Source of the DNA: Porticoccus sp964276025
Lineage (GTDB): Bacteria; Pseudomonadota; Gammaproteobacteria; Pseudomonadales; Porticoccaceae
Direction of reading: 5' to 3'
Length of the DNA: 64,000 bases
NCBI GenBank assembly: GCA_964276025.1
Contig: CAXYDD010000001.1
Span: 337,508-401,507 of the forward strand
The position numbers were made by a program, and so were the translations under genes. The number at the start of each line of letters is the position of its first letter. Position 1 is the first letter of the stretch. Shown here piece by piece: positions 35,110 to 44,884 of the stretch. The notes below the pieces were generated by a model. It did not search any database, had not been told where the DNA came from, and saw only the letters and a program-made list of their open reading frames with translations.

Positions 35110-36338
35110 TTTTTCCTTTGTACAAAGAAATAGCCTCATTAAAAAAATCTTCTAGCTTAGAAATGAGTAAACTTCTATTAAAATGTTTTTTGATGTGTTC
35201 GCTCCCTCGTCTGCCCATCTCGTCTCTTTCTGAGGAGCTTTTTGATATCATTTGAAGAACGGACGACGCAAGAGCTTCTGGGTCGCTTGCAGGAGAGGAG
35301 ATTCCAGCCTTAGCATCATTTATAAGTTTTGCACCCTCTCCATCGAGCATTCCCAGCACAGGTATACCAGCCATCAAATAAGATTGAAGTTTTGCGGGGA
35401 TCGTTAAAGAAAATACTGGTTCCTTTTTGAGAGTAACAAGTAAGGCATCAGCATGGGCATAAAAAGATGGCATACGTTCTATTGGATAACGACCGAGAGT
35501 CAATATCTGGCTTTCTAGATTGCGTCGCGTAACCTCTGCTTGTAGCCATTTATATTTGCTACCATTTCCAATAATCAACCAACGTATATTGCTATTAGAT
35601 TTAAGTATTTGCGCAGCATCCAGAATAGCCGGCATATCCTGAGATTCACCAATATTCCCAGCAAAAACTATATTAAAAGAATTAGTCTTTATGGGAACTT
35701 CTGGCGCCTTGCTGGGCTTAGAATTAAAAATATCTTCAGCCCAACTAGGGTAGTAGCGTATTTTAGATTTATCTTTACAATAAAGTGCAATTCGTGAAAC
35801 GAAGGATTGCGATTGACCTAAAACAAGAGTGCAGTTTTTGTAAATAACCCTTACCAAACAACCTGTCAATTTAAGAATATTTTTCGAGTGAACAGCGCCT
35901 ACTGCAGATAGAGACTCAGGCCAAAGGTCTAGGACCCAAAAAACAACTGGAATTTTTTTTATTCTGGCTAAAAAAATTGCTGGCAAAGCAACTGTGATTG
36001 GAGACGGGCCATAAACAAAAATTAAATCGAAGGATTTTTTTTGTAAGCTCCAAGTACCGAAAAATGTTGCTCCAATCAAAAAACTCAAATAATTTAAACC
36101 TAAACGAAAAAAACCTGATGATCTGGCAAGTATTGGCGCACGAATTACTTCAACCCCACAATATTCTTGAAAATTTTCTGGATTTTTTTTGAAATCCATA
36201 TAGATTTTTCCAGATGGATAATTGGGCTTACCTGTCAAAATTGTCAACACGTGGCCACGATTCTTAAGCTTCTAAAACCAGGTCATTTATCCTAAAATTT
36301 TCAGGCCAAAAATATTGTGTAACTATCAGTATTCGCAT
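35099..36338 (-). pseudogene. wbuB: WbuB-like L-fucosamine transferase, one frameshift
   Basis: Residues MRILIVTQYFWPENF to LVLEA are encoded from 36338, then an indel near 36270 moves the frame to LKNRGHVLTILTGKPNYPSG and the remaining ~383 residues read to the stop. The whole product (~410 residues) is a GT4-family glycosyltransferase of the WbuB/FucNAc type, with LDLWPES and the sugar-nucleotide-binding AGNIGESQDMPAILDAA segment. The position just after fnlC supports L-FucNAc transfer. The ATG follows the fnlC stop directly. Pseudogene or indel error; otherwise the sequence is intact. Confidence 0.8.
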
Positions 36339-37478
36339 TTATTCGTATTTCTTCCAAACTACGCGATTAACATAGTCTGTATAGCTATGGATTATGCGTA
36401 CAATCTTTTCGCTTACGTTCGGTGAGTTATAATCTTTAACCTGCATTAAGCAACGATCCTCTCCACGCGTCTGATGTTCAAGTATAGCAAGTGCTTGTTT
36501 TACTCTTTGCGTCTCTAGACCAACCATCATGACAGAAGCCTCTTCCATTCCTTCTGGCCGTTCGTGTGCTTCTCGAATATTTAAAGCAGGGAAATTTAAA
36601 ATAGACGATTCTTCAGTAATTGTTCCACTATCTGATAGGACTGCCTTAGCGTTCATTTGCAAATAAATATAATCATGAAATCCCATTGGTTCTTGAAATT
36701 TTATTAATGAGTTAAATTTAATATTAAGCTTGTTTATTTGTTTTTTTGTTCTCGGATGGGTCGATACGATGACAGGTAAACCATAATCTTTTGCAACAGA
36801 ATTCAAAATCTCAGCTAGCTTATTAAACGAATGTTCAGATTCAATATTTTCTTCTCGATGCATGCTTACCGCAAAGTACTTTTCTTTAGTTAGTTTTAAG
36901 CGAGAAAGTACCTCAGATGATTCAATTTTAGGCATGTAGTAGTTCAATACTTCAAACATCGGGCTTCCAACCTTAATCACACAGTCAGGAGAAATACCCT
37001 CGCGCAATAGATATTCTCGAGCAATATTACTGTAGGTCAAATTAATATCAGCAGTATGGTCCACTATGCGACGATTTGTTTCTTCTGGGACTCGTAAATC
37101 GAAACAACGATTACCAGCTTCCATATGAAAAATTGGGATTTTTCGGCGCTTTGCAGAAATAACAGACAGACAGCTATTTGTATCCCCAAGAACAAGCATA
37201 GCGTCTGGCTGAGTTTCTTCCAGAATCACATCAATCGATGAAATTATATTTCCAATAGTGTTGGCTGTACCGATACTATCTTGAGTGCTCTCAAGAAAAT
37301 GATCTGGTGTTCGGATATCAAGGTCATCAAAAAATACCTGGTTAAGGTTAAAGTCGTAGTTCTGTCCTGTATGTACCAATATATGGTCACAATACTTATC
37401 AAGAGTAGGTATTATTCGAGATAAGCGTATTATTTCTGGACGAGTGCCAACAACAGTAATCACTTTAATTTTTTTCAT
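36339..37478 (-). CDS. fnlC: UDP-2-acetamido-2,6-dideoxy-hexose 2-epimerase
   Basis: A non-hydrolysing UDP-GlcNAc 2-epimerase-like protein: VVGTRPEIIRLSRII, VHTGQNYD, VLGDTNSCL, HMEAGNRCFDLRVPEETNRR, SMHREENIE and SDSGTITEESSIL. In the order fnlA-fnlB-fnlC it is the last enzyme of UDP-L-FucNAc synthesis. 379 residues. It overlaps fnlB by 14 bp and the next gene starts at its stop. The VPEETNRR motif separates the WbjD/FnlC type from classical WecB. Confidence 0.92.
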   Translation of the reverse strand: MKKIKVITVVGTRPEIIRLSRIIPTLDKYCDHILVHTGQNYDFNLNQVFFDDLDIRTPDHFLESTQDSIGTANTIGNIISSIDVILEETQPDAMLVLGDTNSCLSVISAKRRKIPIFHMEAGNRCFDLRVPEETNRRIVDHTADINLTYSNIAREYLLREGISPDCVIKVGSPMFEVLNYYMPKIESSEVLSRLKLTKEKYFAVSMHREENIESEHSFNKLAEILNSVAKDYGLPVIVSTHPRTKKQINKLNIKFNSLIKFQEPMGFHDYIYLQMNAKAVLSDSGTITEESSILNFPALNIREAHERPEGMEEASVMMVGLETQRVKQALAILEHQTRGEDRCLMQVKDYNSPNVSEKIVRIIHSYTDYVNRVVWKKYE

Positions 37479-38586
37479 ATTTAACCTTGCAAGCTATAGT
37501 ATCAGAATTGTTTTTATCATAGATCTCGCTTGCCCAGAGCATAGCAATCATTTGGTTTTCCCCAATATTTGTAACTTCATGGGTCCACCCTGGAGCTGTT
37601 TCGATAATTTGGGGTTTTGCTTCTGAAGAAACTAATTCATATGTTTCATTAGTCTGGATATTGCGAAAGTTAAATCTTGCTGTACCAGAAATTATAAGGA
37701 ATTTTTCAGTTTTAGTGTGGTGGTAATGTCCACCACGTGTCACTCCTGGATGAGCGGTAAAATAAGCGAACTGACCAGAGTTCTTTGTTTTTAGAAACTC
37801 AACAAATACTCCACGCTCATCACTATGTTCAGCTAGATCGTAAATAAACCTTTCTTTTGGTAGATAACTTATGTAGGTGGCATAAAGTGCTCTAACCAGA
37901 CCCTTTCCGACAGATTCAGAAACATTTTTCGTACGTGTATCATCAAAAGCTTTAATTTGAGCTGATAGCTCTTTTATTGTGATATGGTATTGAGGTGCTA
38001 TTTTAGGCCAACATAGCCCGGAAGGCATATCTTCTAGGGTCTTTATAAAACTTGTTATTAGATCATCCACATAAACCAGTGGCAGCTCTGAAGTATTATT
38101 GCTAATACTTATAGGTTTCTTGTTAGCTATATTGAAGCAGAATGTAGCCACTACCGAATTGTAGTTGGGACGACACCACTTGCCAAAAATACCAGGCAAT
38201 CGATAGATATATACAGGATTATCTATTTCAGTATTTAGTTTTTTTACTATTTGTTCAGCTCTATATTTACTTCTACCGTAGGGATTATCTAATTCAGCTT
38301 GGGTTGAAGATGCTAAAATAATCGGAATACATCTATCAGTGGATTTAATGACTTCACAAATTGATTCTGTTAAGCCTGCATTTATAAGATCAAACTGACC
38401 CTCATCCTTAGGGCGATTTTCTCCAGCAAGATGCACTATGGCATCTACTGTAGGTATTATTTTTTTTAGCATCTCCGCTGAATGATCACGTGTAAACTCT
38501 ATCACTTCGAAACCATCCAGTTCCTCAAGACGCACTTTAAGATTCTTGGCAATAAATCCACGTGACCCTGTTATCAAGACACGCAT
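37465..38586 (-). CDS. fnlB: Bifunctional reductase/cupin FnlB/CapF
   Basis: The N-terminal SDR has VLITGSRGFIAKNL, HLAGENRP, YGRSKYRAEQIV and the C-terminal cupin domain begins near residue 245 (RGVFVEFLKTKNSGQFAYFTAHPGVTRGGHYHHTKTEKF; GGHYHHTKTEKF binds the metal). CapF/WbjC/FnlB epimerises and reduces the 4-keto intermediate in UDP-L-FucNAc synthesis. 373 residues, typical fused architecture. It lies between fnlA and fnlC. Confidence 0.95.
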   Translation of the reverse strand: MRVLITGSRGFIAKNLKVRLEELDGFEVIEFTRDHSAEMLKKIIPTVDAIVHLAGENRPKDEGQFDLINAGLTESICEVIKSTDRCIPIILASSTQAELDNPYGRSKYRAEQIVKKLNTEIDNPVYIYRLPGIFGKWCRPNYNSVVATFCFNIANKKPISISNNTSELPLVYVDDLITSFIKTLEDMPSGLCWPKIAPQYHITIKELSAQIKAFDDTRTKNVSESVGKGLVRALYATYISYLPKERFIYDLAEHSDERGVFVEFLKTKNSGQFAYFTAHPGVTRGGHYHHTKTEKFLIISGTARFNFRNIQTNETYELVSSEAKPQIIETAPGWTHEVTNIGENQMIAMLWASEIYDKNNSDTIACKVKYEKN

Positions 38587-38604
38587 ATATATGCTCCTAC
38601 TAAA

Positions 38605-39633
38605 TCATGTATCTGGGTCAACATATTTGCCTTGCTTTATAGACTTAATGAAATTCAGACTCATTAATAAATTTTTCGCTTCATTCACATCTAGTTGTTC
38701 TGAATTGTGTGAGTTATATTCTTGTGCTGAAGATATTTTTGGCTCCCCTTGGTCCAAAAATTTACTGTAACCAAGGTCGCGTAAGTCCGGAGGTATTCGG
38801 TAATAGCCTCCCCGATCTTCAGCCGCTACTATTTCTTCTCTGCTTAGAAGAACCTCATGAAGTTTTTCTCCATGACGGGTACCTATAATTTCAATTTTAT
38901 GGTCTGGGGAATTCATGAGGGCAACAAGAGCTTTTGTCAAAGTATAAATAGAAGTTGCGGGTGCCTTTTGAACGAATATGTCTCCTGCATTACCATTCTC
39001 AAAGGCGTAAAGAACCAAATGAACAGCATCACTTAAAGTCATCATAAATCTTGTCATTTTTGGATCAGTTATAGTGACAGGTTTACCCTCAAGGATTTGA
39101 TTTACAAATAAGGGAACCACCGAACCGCGTGACGCTAGGACGTTACCAAACCGTATACAACAAATTGTTGTCTCATTACTGTTGCGTGACTTTGCTACAG
39201 CAACTTTTTCCATCATTGCTTTAGAGATACCCATAGCATTAATAGGATGAACAGCCTTATCTGTACTTAGGCAAACTACTCTCTCGACGCCGCAAGTTAT
39301 TGCGGCCTCGAGAATATTTTCTGTGCCTAAAATATTAGTTTTTACTGCCTCTAATGGAAAAAATTCACAAGAAGGTACTTGTTTTAGAGCTGCAGCATGA
39401 AATATAAAGTCGACACCACGTGTAGCCGTAAGAACCGACTGATAATCACGAACATCACCGATATAAAAAGTTACTTTAGGATGATTAAAGCGTTTTCGCA
39501 TATCATCTTGTTTTTTTTCATCCCGGCTAAATATTCGAATCTCTTTTACTTCAGATTGCAATATTTTTTGAAGCACGGCATTCCCGAAAGAACCAGTTCC
39601 ACCGGTTATTAATAGCACTTTATCGTTGAACAT
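38605..39633 (-). CDS. fnlA: UDP-GlcNAc 4,6-dehydratase/5-epimerase FnlA/CapE
   Basis: A soluble short WbpM-type SDR: LLITGGTGSFGNAVLQ, HAAALKQVPSCEFFP, STDKAVHPINAMGISKAMMEK and GTRHGEKLHEVLLSREE. The enzyme converts UDP-GlcNAc to 4-keto-6-deoxy-L-sugar, the first step to UDP-L-FucNAc. The SDR catalytic Tyr is replaced by Met (NAMGISK), as expected for this group. 342 residues. It heads the fnlA-fnlB-fnlC set. Confidence 0.95.
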   Translation of the reverse strand: MFNDKVLLITGGTGSFGNAVLQKILQSEVKEIRIFSRDEKKQDDMRKRFNHPKVTFYIGDVRDYQSVLTATRGVDFIFHAAALKQVPSCEFFPLEAVKTNILGTENILEAAITCGVERVVCLSTDKAVHPINAMGISKAMMEKVAVAKSRNSNETTICCIRFGNVLASRGSVVPLFVNQILEGKPVTITDPKMTRFMMTLSDAVHLVLYAFENGNAGDIFVQKAPATSIYTLTKALVALMNSPDHKIEIIGTRHGEKLHEVLLSREEIVAAEDRGGYYRIPPDLRDLGYSKFLDQGEPKISSAQEYNSHNSEQLDVNEAKNLLMSLNFIKSIKQGKYVDPDT

Positions 39634-39645
39634 TTTTAAGGCCTT

Positions 39646-40788
39646 TTACGTATGAAAATTATTGATTTTTTTAATTTTTTCAACTTCAGCTGAAAGTAAA
39701 TTTACGCCATTCTCCAAGGTAAAATTAGAGGACGCTAATATTGAACCATTTTTTGAAATTCTTTCACGAGCCAGCTGATCGAGGAGTAAAGTTTTTATTG
39801 CATCAGAAAGCTCTGATGGATTCCTTGGGTTGACAACCAGGGCATCCCGACCATTTACTACATAGTCCTCAATCATTCCTACTCTTGTCAGCACGCAAGC
39901 TAAGCCTGCACTCATTGCTTCGATCATTGAGTTTGGTAACCCCTCACTCCATGAGGGTAGCACAAAGATTTCGCAGGTATCAAGCAACACAGCCTTTGCT
40001 TTTTGATCTACCCATCCTGTAAAGGTCACATAGCTTTTAAGCTTATGCAACTCAACAAACTTATAGGCGCTAGCTAACGCTCCACCTTTTCCACTAAAGA
40101 TCATATGAAACTTAATTTGTGTGTCGCGTAATATGAGAATAGCATCTAGTAAATCCATAATCCCTTTAAAATCTTCCATATGTCCTAGGTATAAAATTTT
40201 AAGATTATGATCAGATTTTTGGTATTTTCGTCTAGCTCCAATATGGAGATATTCCTCCGAGGCTGTCCAATTTGGTACTATGGGGGCATCCGAAGCTTTA
40301 AAACCTAATTCTTTTATTGCAAATTTTTGAAATGATGGCCCCTGGCAAAGAAAAGTGCTTGAGCGGCCGATAGTATGTCTGATAAAGGCTGCAAACCATT
40401 TTTTTGATAGATACTGATTTATTATTGCCCCTGCACGAGGAAAAATCATCACTGGAACCTGAAACAAGCGCGCAAAACAAACCATCACACCTTTTTCAAG
40501 GGCACTCGTACCCTCCCCCAAAAATATTATAGATACATCTGGTCTAAAAAAGATCATTCGAATATTGAAAAGAATAAGTCTTTTGACAGCAAATAGGAGT
40601 CTTATAAGAAATTGGGGGGGCGGGTTCGATGTTTGCGATGAGTTTAACGTACTAACTGAATATAAATCAGAAAATGAGGATTCAAGAAGTTTAGTACATG
40701 CAGTGACTTGACCTCCATATGTCTTTTTATCTGGATGAGGAAACCCTCCAACTATAAAAACTTTTGCTTGTTTGGTTGTAGTCTTCAT
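39646..40788 (-). CDS. Glycosyltransferase, GT4 family
   Basis: A GT-B fold protein of 380 residues with KILYLGHMEDFKGIMDLLDAI (donor-site segment), a E-x7-E-type motif in LPSWSEGLPNSMIEAMSAGLA, and an N-terminal FIVGGFPHPDKKTYGGQV. GT4 retaining transferases build the polysaccharide repeat from nucleotide sugars at the membrane's cytoplasmic face. The acceptor and donor are not predictable. It sits between fnlA and another GT4 gene, with 12-18 bp spacing. Confidence 0.92.
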   Translation of the reverse strand: MKTTTKQAKVFIVGGFPHPDKKTYGGQVTACTKLLESSFSDLYSVSTLNSSQTSNPPPQFLIRLLFAVKRLILFNIRMIFFRPDVSIIFLGEGTSALEKGVMVCFARLFQVPVMIFPRAGAIINQYLSKKWFAAFIRHTIGRSSTFLCQGPSFQKFAIKELGFKASDAPIVPNWTASEEYLHIGARRKYQKSDHNLKILYLGHMEDFKGIMDLLDAILILRDTQIKFHMIFSGKGGALASAYKFVELHKLKSYVTFTGWVDQKAKAVLLDTCEIFVLPSWSEGLPNSMIEAMSAGLACVLTRVGMIEDYVVNGRDALVVNPRNPSELSDAIKTLLLDQLARERISKNGSILASSNFTLENGVNLLSAEVEKIKKINNFHT

Positions 40789-40806
40789 ATAACTATTAAT
40801 ATACTT

Positions 40807-41910
40807 TTATTGATTTATTTTCTTAACGACTTCTTCATATTTATCTAGCATCATCGATAGAGAAAAGTTATCTTCAGCAAATTTTCTAGCGCCGATAGTC
40901 ATATCAGTGAGTGCGTCTGGTGTGATAGAAAAGCGGCGTTCTATAGCCTTACAAATATCTAATGGCGATAAGGGATCACATAGAAATCCTCGGTCTTCAG
41001 ATTCTCCTAATATTTTTACATTGTCAGACACGCGTGATGCTATGATTGGGCATTGGTTTATCATCGCCTCACAAATCACATTAGGTAACCCTTCATATAT
41101 ACTAGCCACTATTAGAGCATCTGAATTAGCATACAAATTGGTAATATCAGAAACCTCTCCAAGAAATTCAAATTTTTCATTTATGTCTGGATTAAGCTTC
41201 AAAAAATTTACCATTTGTTGTTTCATCGACTTATCTTTATCGCTGATATCATCTCTTCCAGCCCAGGATACATTTGGAACAAATTTGTTTCGGTCATAAA
41301 ATATCTGTAATGCTTTGAGCAGCCTAACGCCATTTTTTGGATATGCGACACGCCCTACTACAATTAGTTTAAGCTCTAAACTAGCGTGTATCTTGTTTTT
41401 CTTAGATGGAAGAATTATATAGCCGTTCCAAATAGCTGAAACCTTCTTTTTCATACCGGGCAGAGCTTCAATATACTCAGACTGAGTTATACTATTACAA
41501 ATTACATGGCTAGAAAAATAATTTGCAAGATTTGCTAAAAATCGTCTTATTTTAGTTTCGGCTTCATTGGTTATGCTCATTTCGCAAGATATATGTTTCA
41601 ATTTTCTATTAAATCTAGCTGCTATAAAGCAATATATGTTAGCGGCTGGCAAAAAACTTATTACTGTATCTGCTGCGGACATTGATGTTCTTAATGCTTT
41701 GACGATCTTCCAGCTAAAACCCAAATGAATATTCCTTGGTAAGGATTCAATCACTATTCCTGGGGTTAGATAGTCTTTAAAGAAATTTGAATCTGGTCTA
41801 TACAAAAATATAGTGACTTTATTGGAACGTAGTAACCCATTCGCAATATTGACTATTTGTCGTTGGGCACCGCCAGATCCAAGGTTGTCGATAACAATCA
41901 ATATTCTCAG
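40807..41910 (-). CDS. Glycosyltransferase, GT4 family, probable CTG start
   Basis: Residues near the start read ILIVIDNLGSGGAQRQIVNIANGL, a typical GT4 N-terminus whose leading MR would fall on CTG AGA at 41910. The upstream gene's TGA overlaps it as CTGA. No ATG is in frame upstream; TTG at 41901 is an alternative start but would drop the conserved R-I. KLIVVGRVAYPKNGVRLLKAL and VASIYEGLPNVICEAMINQ are the donor-site motifs. The closest types are GalNAc/GlcNAc transferases. About 367 residues. Confidence 0.85.
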   Translation of the reverse strand: MRILIVIDNLGSGGAQRQIVNIANGLLRSNKVTIFLYRPDSNFFKDYLTPGIVIESLPRNIHLGFSWKIVKALRTSMSAADTVISFLPAANIYCFIAARFNRKLKHISCEMSITNEAETKIRRFLANLANYFSSHVICNSITQSEYIEALPGMKKKVSAIWNGYIILPSKKNKIHASLELKLIVVGRVAYPKNGVRLLKALQIFYDRNKFVPNVSWAGRDDISDKDKSMKQQMVNFLKLNPDINEKFEFLGEVSDITNLYANSDALIVASIYEGLPNVICEAMINQCPIIASRVSDNVKILGESEDRGFLCDPLSPLDICKAIERRFSITPDALTDMTIGARKFAEDNFSLSMMLDKYEEVVKKINQ

Positions 41911-42752
41911 TGAAGATCTCCATCTTTTATTTTTTTGTATTCATCTTCGAAATATTGGATGACAGGAATAAATTTAATATTTCCAACTATCGATAATAAA
42001 TTATCAGTACAAGCACAAGAGAAAGCTATCTCTTTGCGCCTCAAATCAGCCGTAAGAAGCTTTATGCCAAAGACTTTTTCAGCTGCTTCAATTACAGCCC
42101 TTACAGGGGTCTTAGAACCAGTGCCAATATTCACAATCGAGTTAGATTCAGATATTAATAAACGCTTATATATTTCAACAACATCTGAAATATGAATAAA
42201 GTCACGAAGTGATTCTCCGTTATTAATTAATGTAAAAAATCTTTTTTGTGAAATTGAACGACCTATGGATGAAACAACTGAAAAATTATCTAACCCACCA
42301 TACATATTAAATATTCGCACTATCTGTAATTTAATCGAGGTATCTTCAAGATGTTCTTTGATAAACAACTCAGATGAGAACTTTAGGCTAGCATATAAAC
42401 TAGTTATATTAATTGGATCGATTTCTTTTGCATTTAGGTTTTCTCCATAAACTGCAGATGAACTTGTGAAAATGACTTTATCAATCAAGTGCTCTAGTTT
42501 TAAACATACAGAAACAAACTGGGATAAAATTTCAAATGAATATTTAGCGTAAGCCTCTGGTTGATCCCTTTTTGCTAACAAAGAGCTCTTATAGCTAACA
42601 TTATAAATTATAGACGATTTTCCAGCTTGCTTTAGTAACTTAATAAGATCTTTTACATCATTGCTGGGAATAATCTGAGCTCGAGGAATAGATTTTTTTA
42701 GATTTTTAGATAAATTCGCGCGGCTTCCAATAATAAAAATATTTTTATTCAT
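41907..42752 (-). CDS. NAD-dependent epimerase/dehydratase-like protein
   Basis: The start is placed at 42752, because MNKNIFIIGSR gives the usual N-terminal strand; 30 additional upstream residues are possible but run into the polymerase gene. FTSSSAVYGE, Y-x3-K in SLYASLKFSSEL, FIHISDVVEIYKR and VNIGTGSKTPV are extended-SDR marks. The dinucleotide loop reads GSRANLSKN rather than G-x2-G-x2-G, so cofactor binding may be altered. 281 residues. A sugar epimerase, reductase or dehydratase; substrate not predictable. It overlaps the GT4 gene. Confidence 0.8.
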   Translation of the reverse strand: MNKNIFIIGSRANLSKNLKKSIPRAQIIPSNDVKDLIKLLKQAGKSSIIYNVSYKSSLLAKRDQPEAYAKYSFEILSQFVSVCLKLEHLIDKVIFTSSSAVYGENLNAKEIDPINITSLYASLKFSSELFIKEHLEDTSIKLQIVRIFNMYGGLDNFSVVSSIGRSISQKRFFTLINNGESLRDFIHISDVVEIYKRLLISESNSIVNIGTGSKTPVRAVIEAAEKVFGIKLLTADLRRKEIAFSCACTDNLLSIVGNIKFIPVIQYFEDEYKKIKDGDLH

Positions 42753-43550
42753 TTTATTTGAACTATTTATTAATTTAAAATTTTTCTTTTTTTGTCTGCA
42801 TTTTGTATCCATAGCCCAATTATGAGAGCTAAAAATAACCACCAGTCTTTAATAGTGTAAACATTTAGTGTCATCGAAGCCAAACCAACCGTTGGTCCAA
42901 AGCATAAAATTACATACATCATATTGCTATTTAAAGACCACACCCCGAATTTTTTTAATTTAAATAAGGCAAGTATAAAAGGGGTCAATAGTACAAGTAA
43001 TCCAATTATTCCACTCAAAATATATACGTGAATAAATAAGTTATGTGGCGAATTCGCGTTAGTCAAAAAAGTCGCTATTCTCTCGTAATTATCGCTTCCG
43101 ATACCAAAGAATATATTTTCTTCCAACAAGTCATATGCAAGCTTCCAGCTAGATAATCTTCCACCTAGATTCATCAAGGAATCATTTTGCATATCTACAT
43201 TGAAATAGGTACCATCATTTTTTAGATATTTATAATTCCCGTCCTCTTCTATAACCTTTAATGTTATAAACTTCTTCAGATGTTTAGTTTCTTTATCAAG
43301 CAAATCGTCTATATATGTTTTTTTAGGATCAATTATTTTGCGGCAGGGTATATTTTTTTGCGCCGAATACCAACTTATAATATTAGTTGAAAAAATATTC
43401 ATCACTCTATTCGAGCAATAAGATCCACTAAAACTATAAGTAGTTAAATACTTTAATTTATTCAAATTGTTTAAAGATTTTTCTGCTTGTTCTCTTGTTG
43501 TTGATTTAATTTATATATATTTTAAGTGGATAATAGTGGAGTATTTCAGA

Positions 43551-43756
43551 GGGTTTTTAATGGCTCTTTGGTTCTAAGTACTCTTTCAGATTCAAGGGTT
43601 TTTAATAGCTCTTTGGTTCTAAGTACTCTTTCAGATTCAAGGGTTTTTAATAGCTCTTTGGTTCTAGTACTCTTTCAGATTCAGGGTTTTAATAGCTCTT
43701 TGGTTCTAAGTACTCTTTCAGATTCAAGGGTTTTTAATGGCTCTCTGGCAGAGGTT
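43551..43756. repeat. 45-bp tandem repeat in polymerase gene (four copies plus a partial)
   Basis: Copies begin at 43551, 43596, 43641 and 43684, and a partial one at 43728. Lengths are 45, 45, 43 and 44 bp. The missing bases are all in AA or T5 runs. On the minus strand a full unit encodes KTLESERVLRTKELL (15 residues), so 45-bp units keep frame. The short units break it. Confidence 0.95.
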
Positions 43757-44192
43757 AATTTTGCAAGATCACGAGCTTTGTTTGGAATTTTCGATGATTA
43801 TAATTTTTTACCAAAATTTCTATCGAGGCTTTCACATCTGTATTTTTTGGTTGACGGTCATTAATTTTATAATCTACTTGATTTATCTCAACATTACCGA
43901 CATCTTCCCATATCGGTTAGCTTACCCCTAAGAGTGCTATAGCTAGGTACGGTTTTACTATCGTAAAGAATTACTCCAGATATGACTATCAAGGAAGATA
44001 AAAAAACTAACAGCATTGATTTTATATGCGTACCTTTAAATAAAAATATACAGATAAAACCAAAAATAAAACGAAAATACCTAAAATGGAGCCCCTATTC
44101 GATGTGTAAGTAATGCCATAAGACATAAAAATTATTGTAAAAAATAGTAAGCAGCACCTTATCGGTCTATTTTTCTTTAAATTATGTGCTAA

Positions 44193-44208
44193 TAGATAGA
44201 TAGATAGA
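44193..44208. repeat. Tetranucleotide repeat (TAGA)4 in polymerase gene
   Basis: Four copies of TAGA on the plus strand, encoding SLSIYLL within a membrane helix of the polymerase on the minus strand. The reading frame is continuous through the repeat at this copy number. A change of one unit would shift the frame. Confidence 0.9.
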
Positions 44209-44884
44209 CTAATTGCGCATAGAAATCCATATGCTACGTCATTTGGAGAACGGTTAAAAACGCTGAATGAGTTATCGATCGTTATATCGAGGTATCCACT
44301 TCCAAAGCTCGGTAATAATAATCAAAATATTCTAGTTGCGGCCTAGAAATAAAAATCAGGCATGTGATTATCTGAGCTAAAATATAAGAGATACCCAAAG
44401 CTGCAATAAAGTTATCTTTTCCATAACGGATAACCGTAATCAGAATACATAAGATCAATAGATTTAAGAAAGATTGAATATGAATTCTATTATAATCGAA
44501 AAGAGCGGACTTATTAATTCCGATATCAATAAAAAAGATAGTTACTAAAATTAATAAAGGCCAATACGTAAATAAATCTTTCCTGGGTTTTGAAAAAAAA
44601 CTAGCTACAAATATTAAGGTCAAAACGATAGCTACGAAGTAACTAGCTGTATGGCTGGTACCTATTATAATGATTTGAAAAGGAACAGAAAAAACATACA
44701 AACACACACATGCTTGTAGGGCTTGATCATCGAATTGTCTTAAAATTCCGTTAATATATTCTGGAAGCCGAGTCATAAATTTAATTTTTGTATAATTGAT
44801 TGAATTTTTTTTAAATAAACTACAATTTTAATTTGAAGAGACTATTTCTTAGTTAACAAAAAGTATACCTAAAGACAGATCAGC

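Larger units (their letters stand above)
42770..44776 (-). pseudogene. O-antigen polymerase/ligase (Wzy/WaaL-like), multiply frameshifted
   Basis: Three reading frames together make one Wzy_C-family membrane protein. N-terminal helices are at 44282-44776 (MTRLPEYINGILRQFDD). The next helices, at about 44030-44280, include FNRSPNDVAYGFLCAIS and YTSNRGSILGIFVLF. The C-terminal part at 42770-43465 has LGGRLSSWKLAYDLLEE and NSPHNLFIHVYILSGIIGLL. Between them frames change near 44280, 44030, 43910 and 43770, and a 45-bp tandem repeat encodes a periplasmic coiled-coil-like loop. Family members polymerise or transfer O-antigen repeats. As read it cannot make a full protein. Confidence 0.8.

Noticed and set aside
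43551..43756. Possible CRISPR array
   Set aside because: Units are directly contiguous without spacers and code for a peptide repeat.
43526..43864. Plus-strand open frame with repeated VFNSSLVLSTLSDSR units
   Set aside because: It is the antisense of the 45-bp repeat in the polymerase gene; the minus-strand reading joins conserved polymerase halves.
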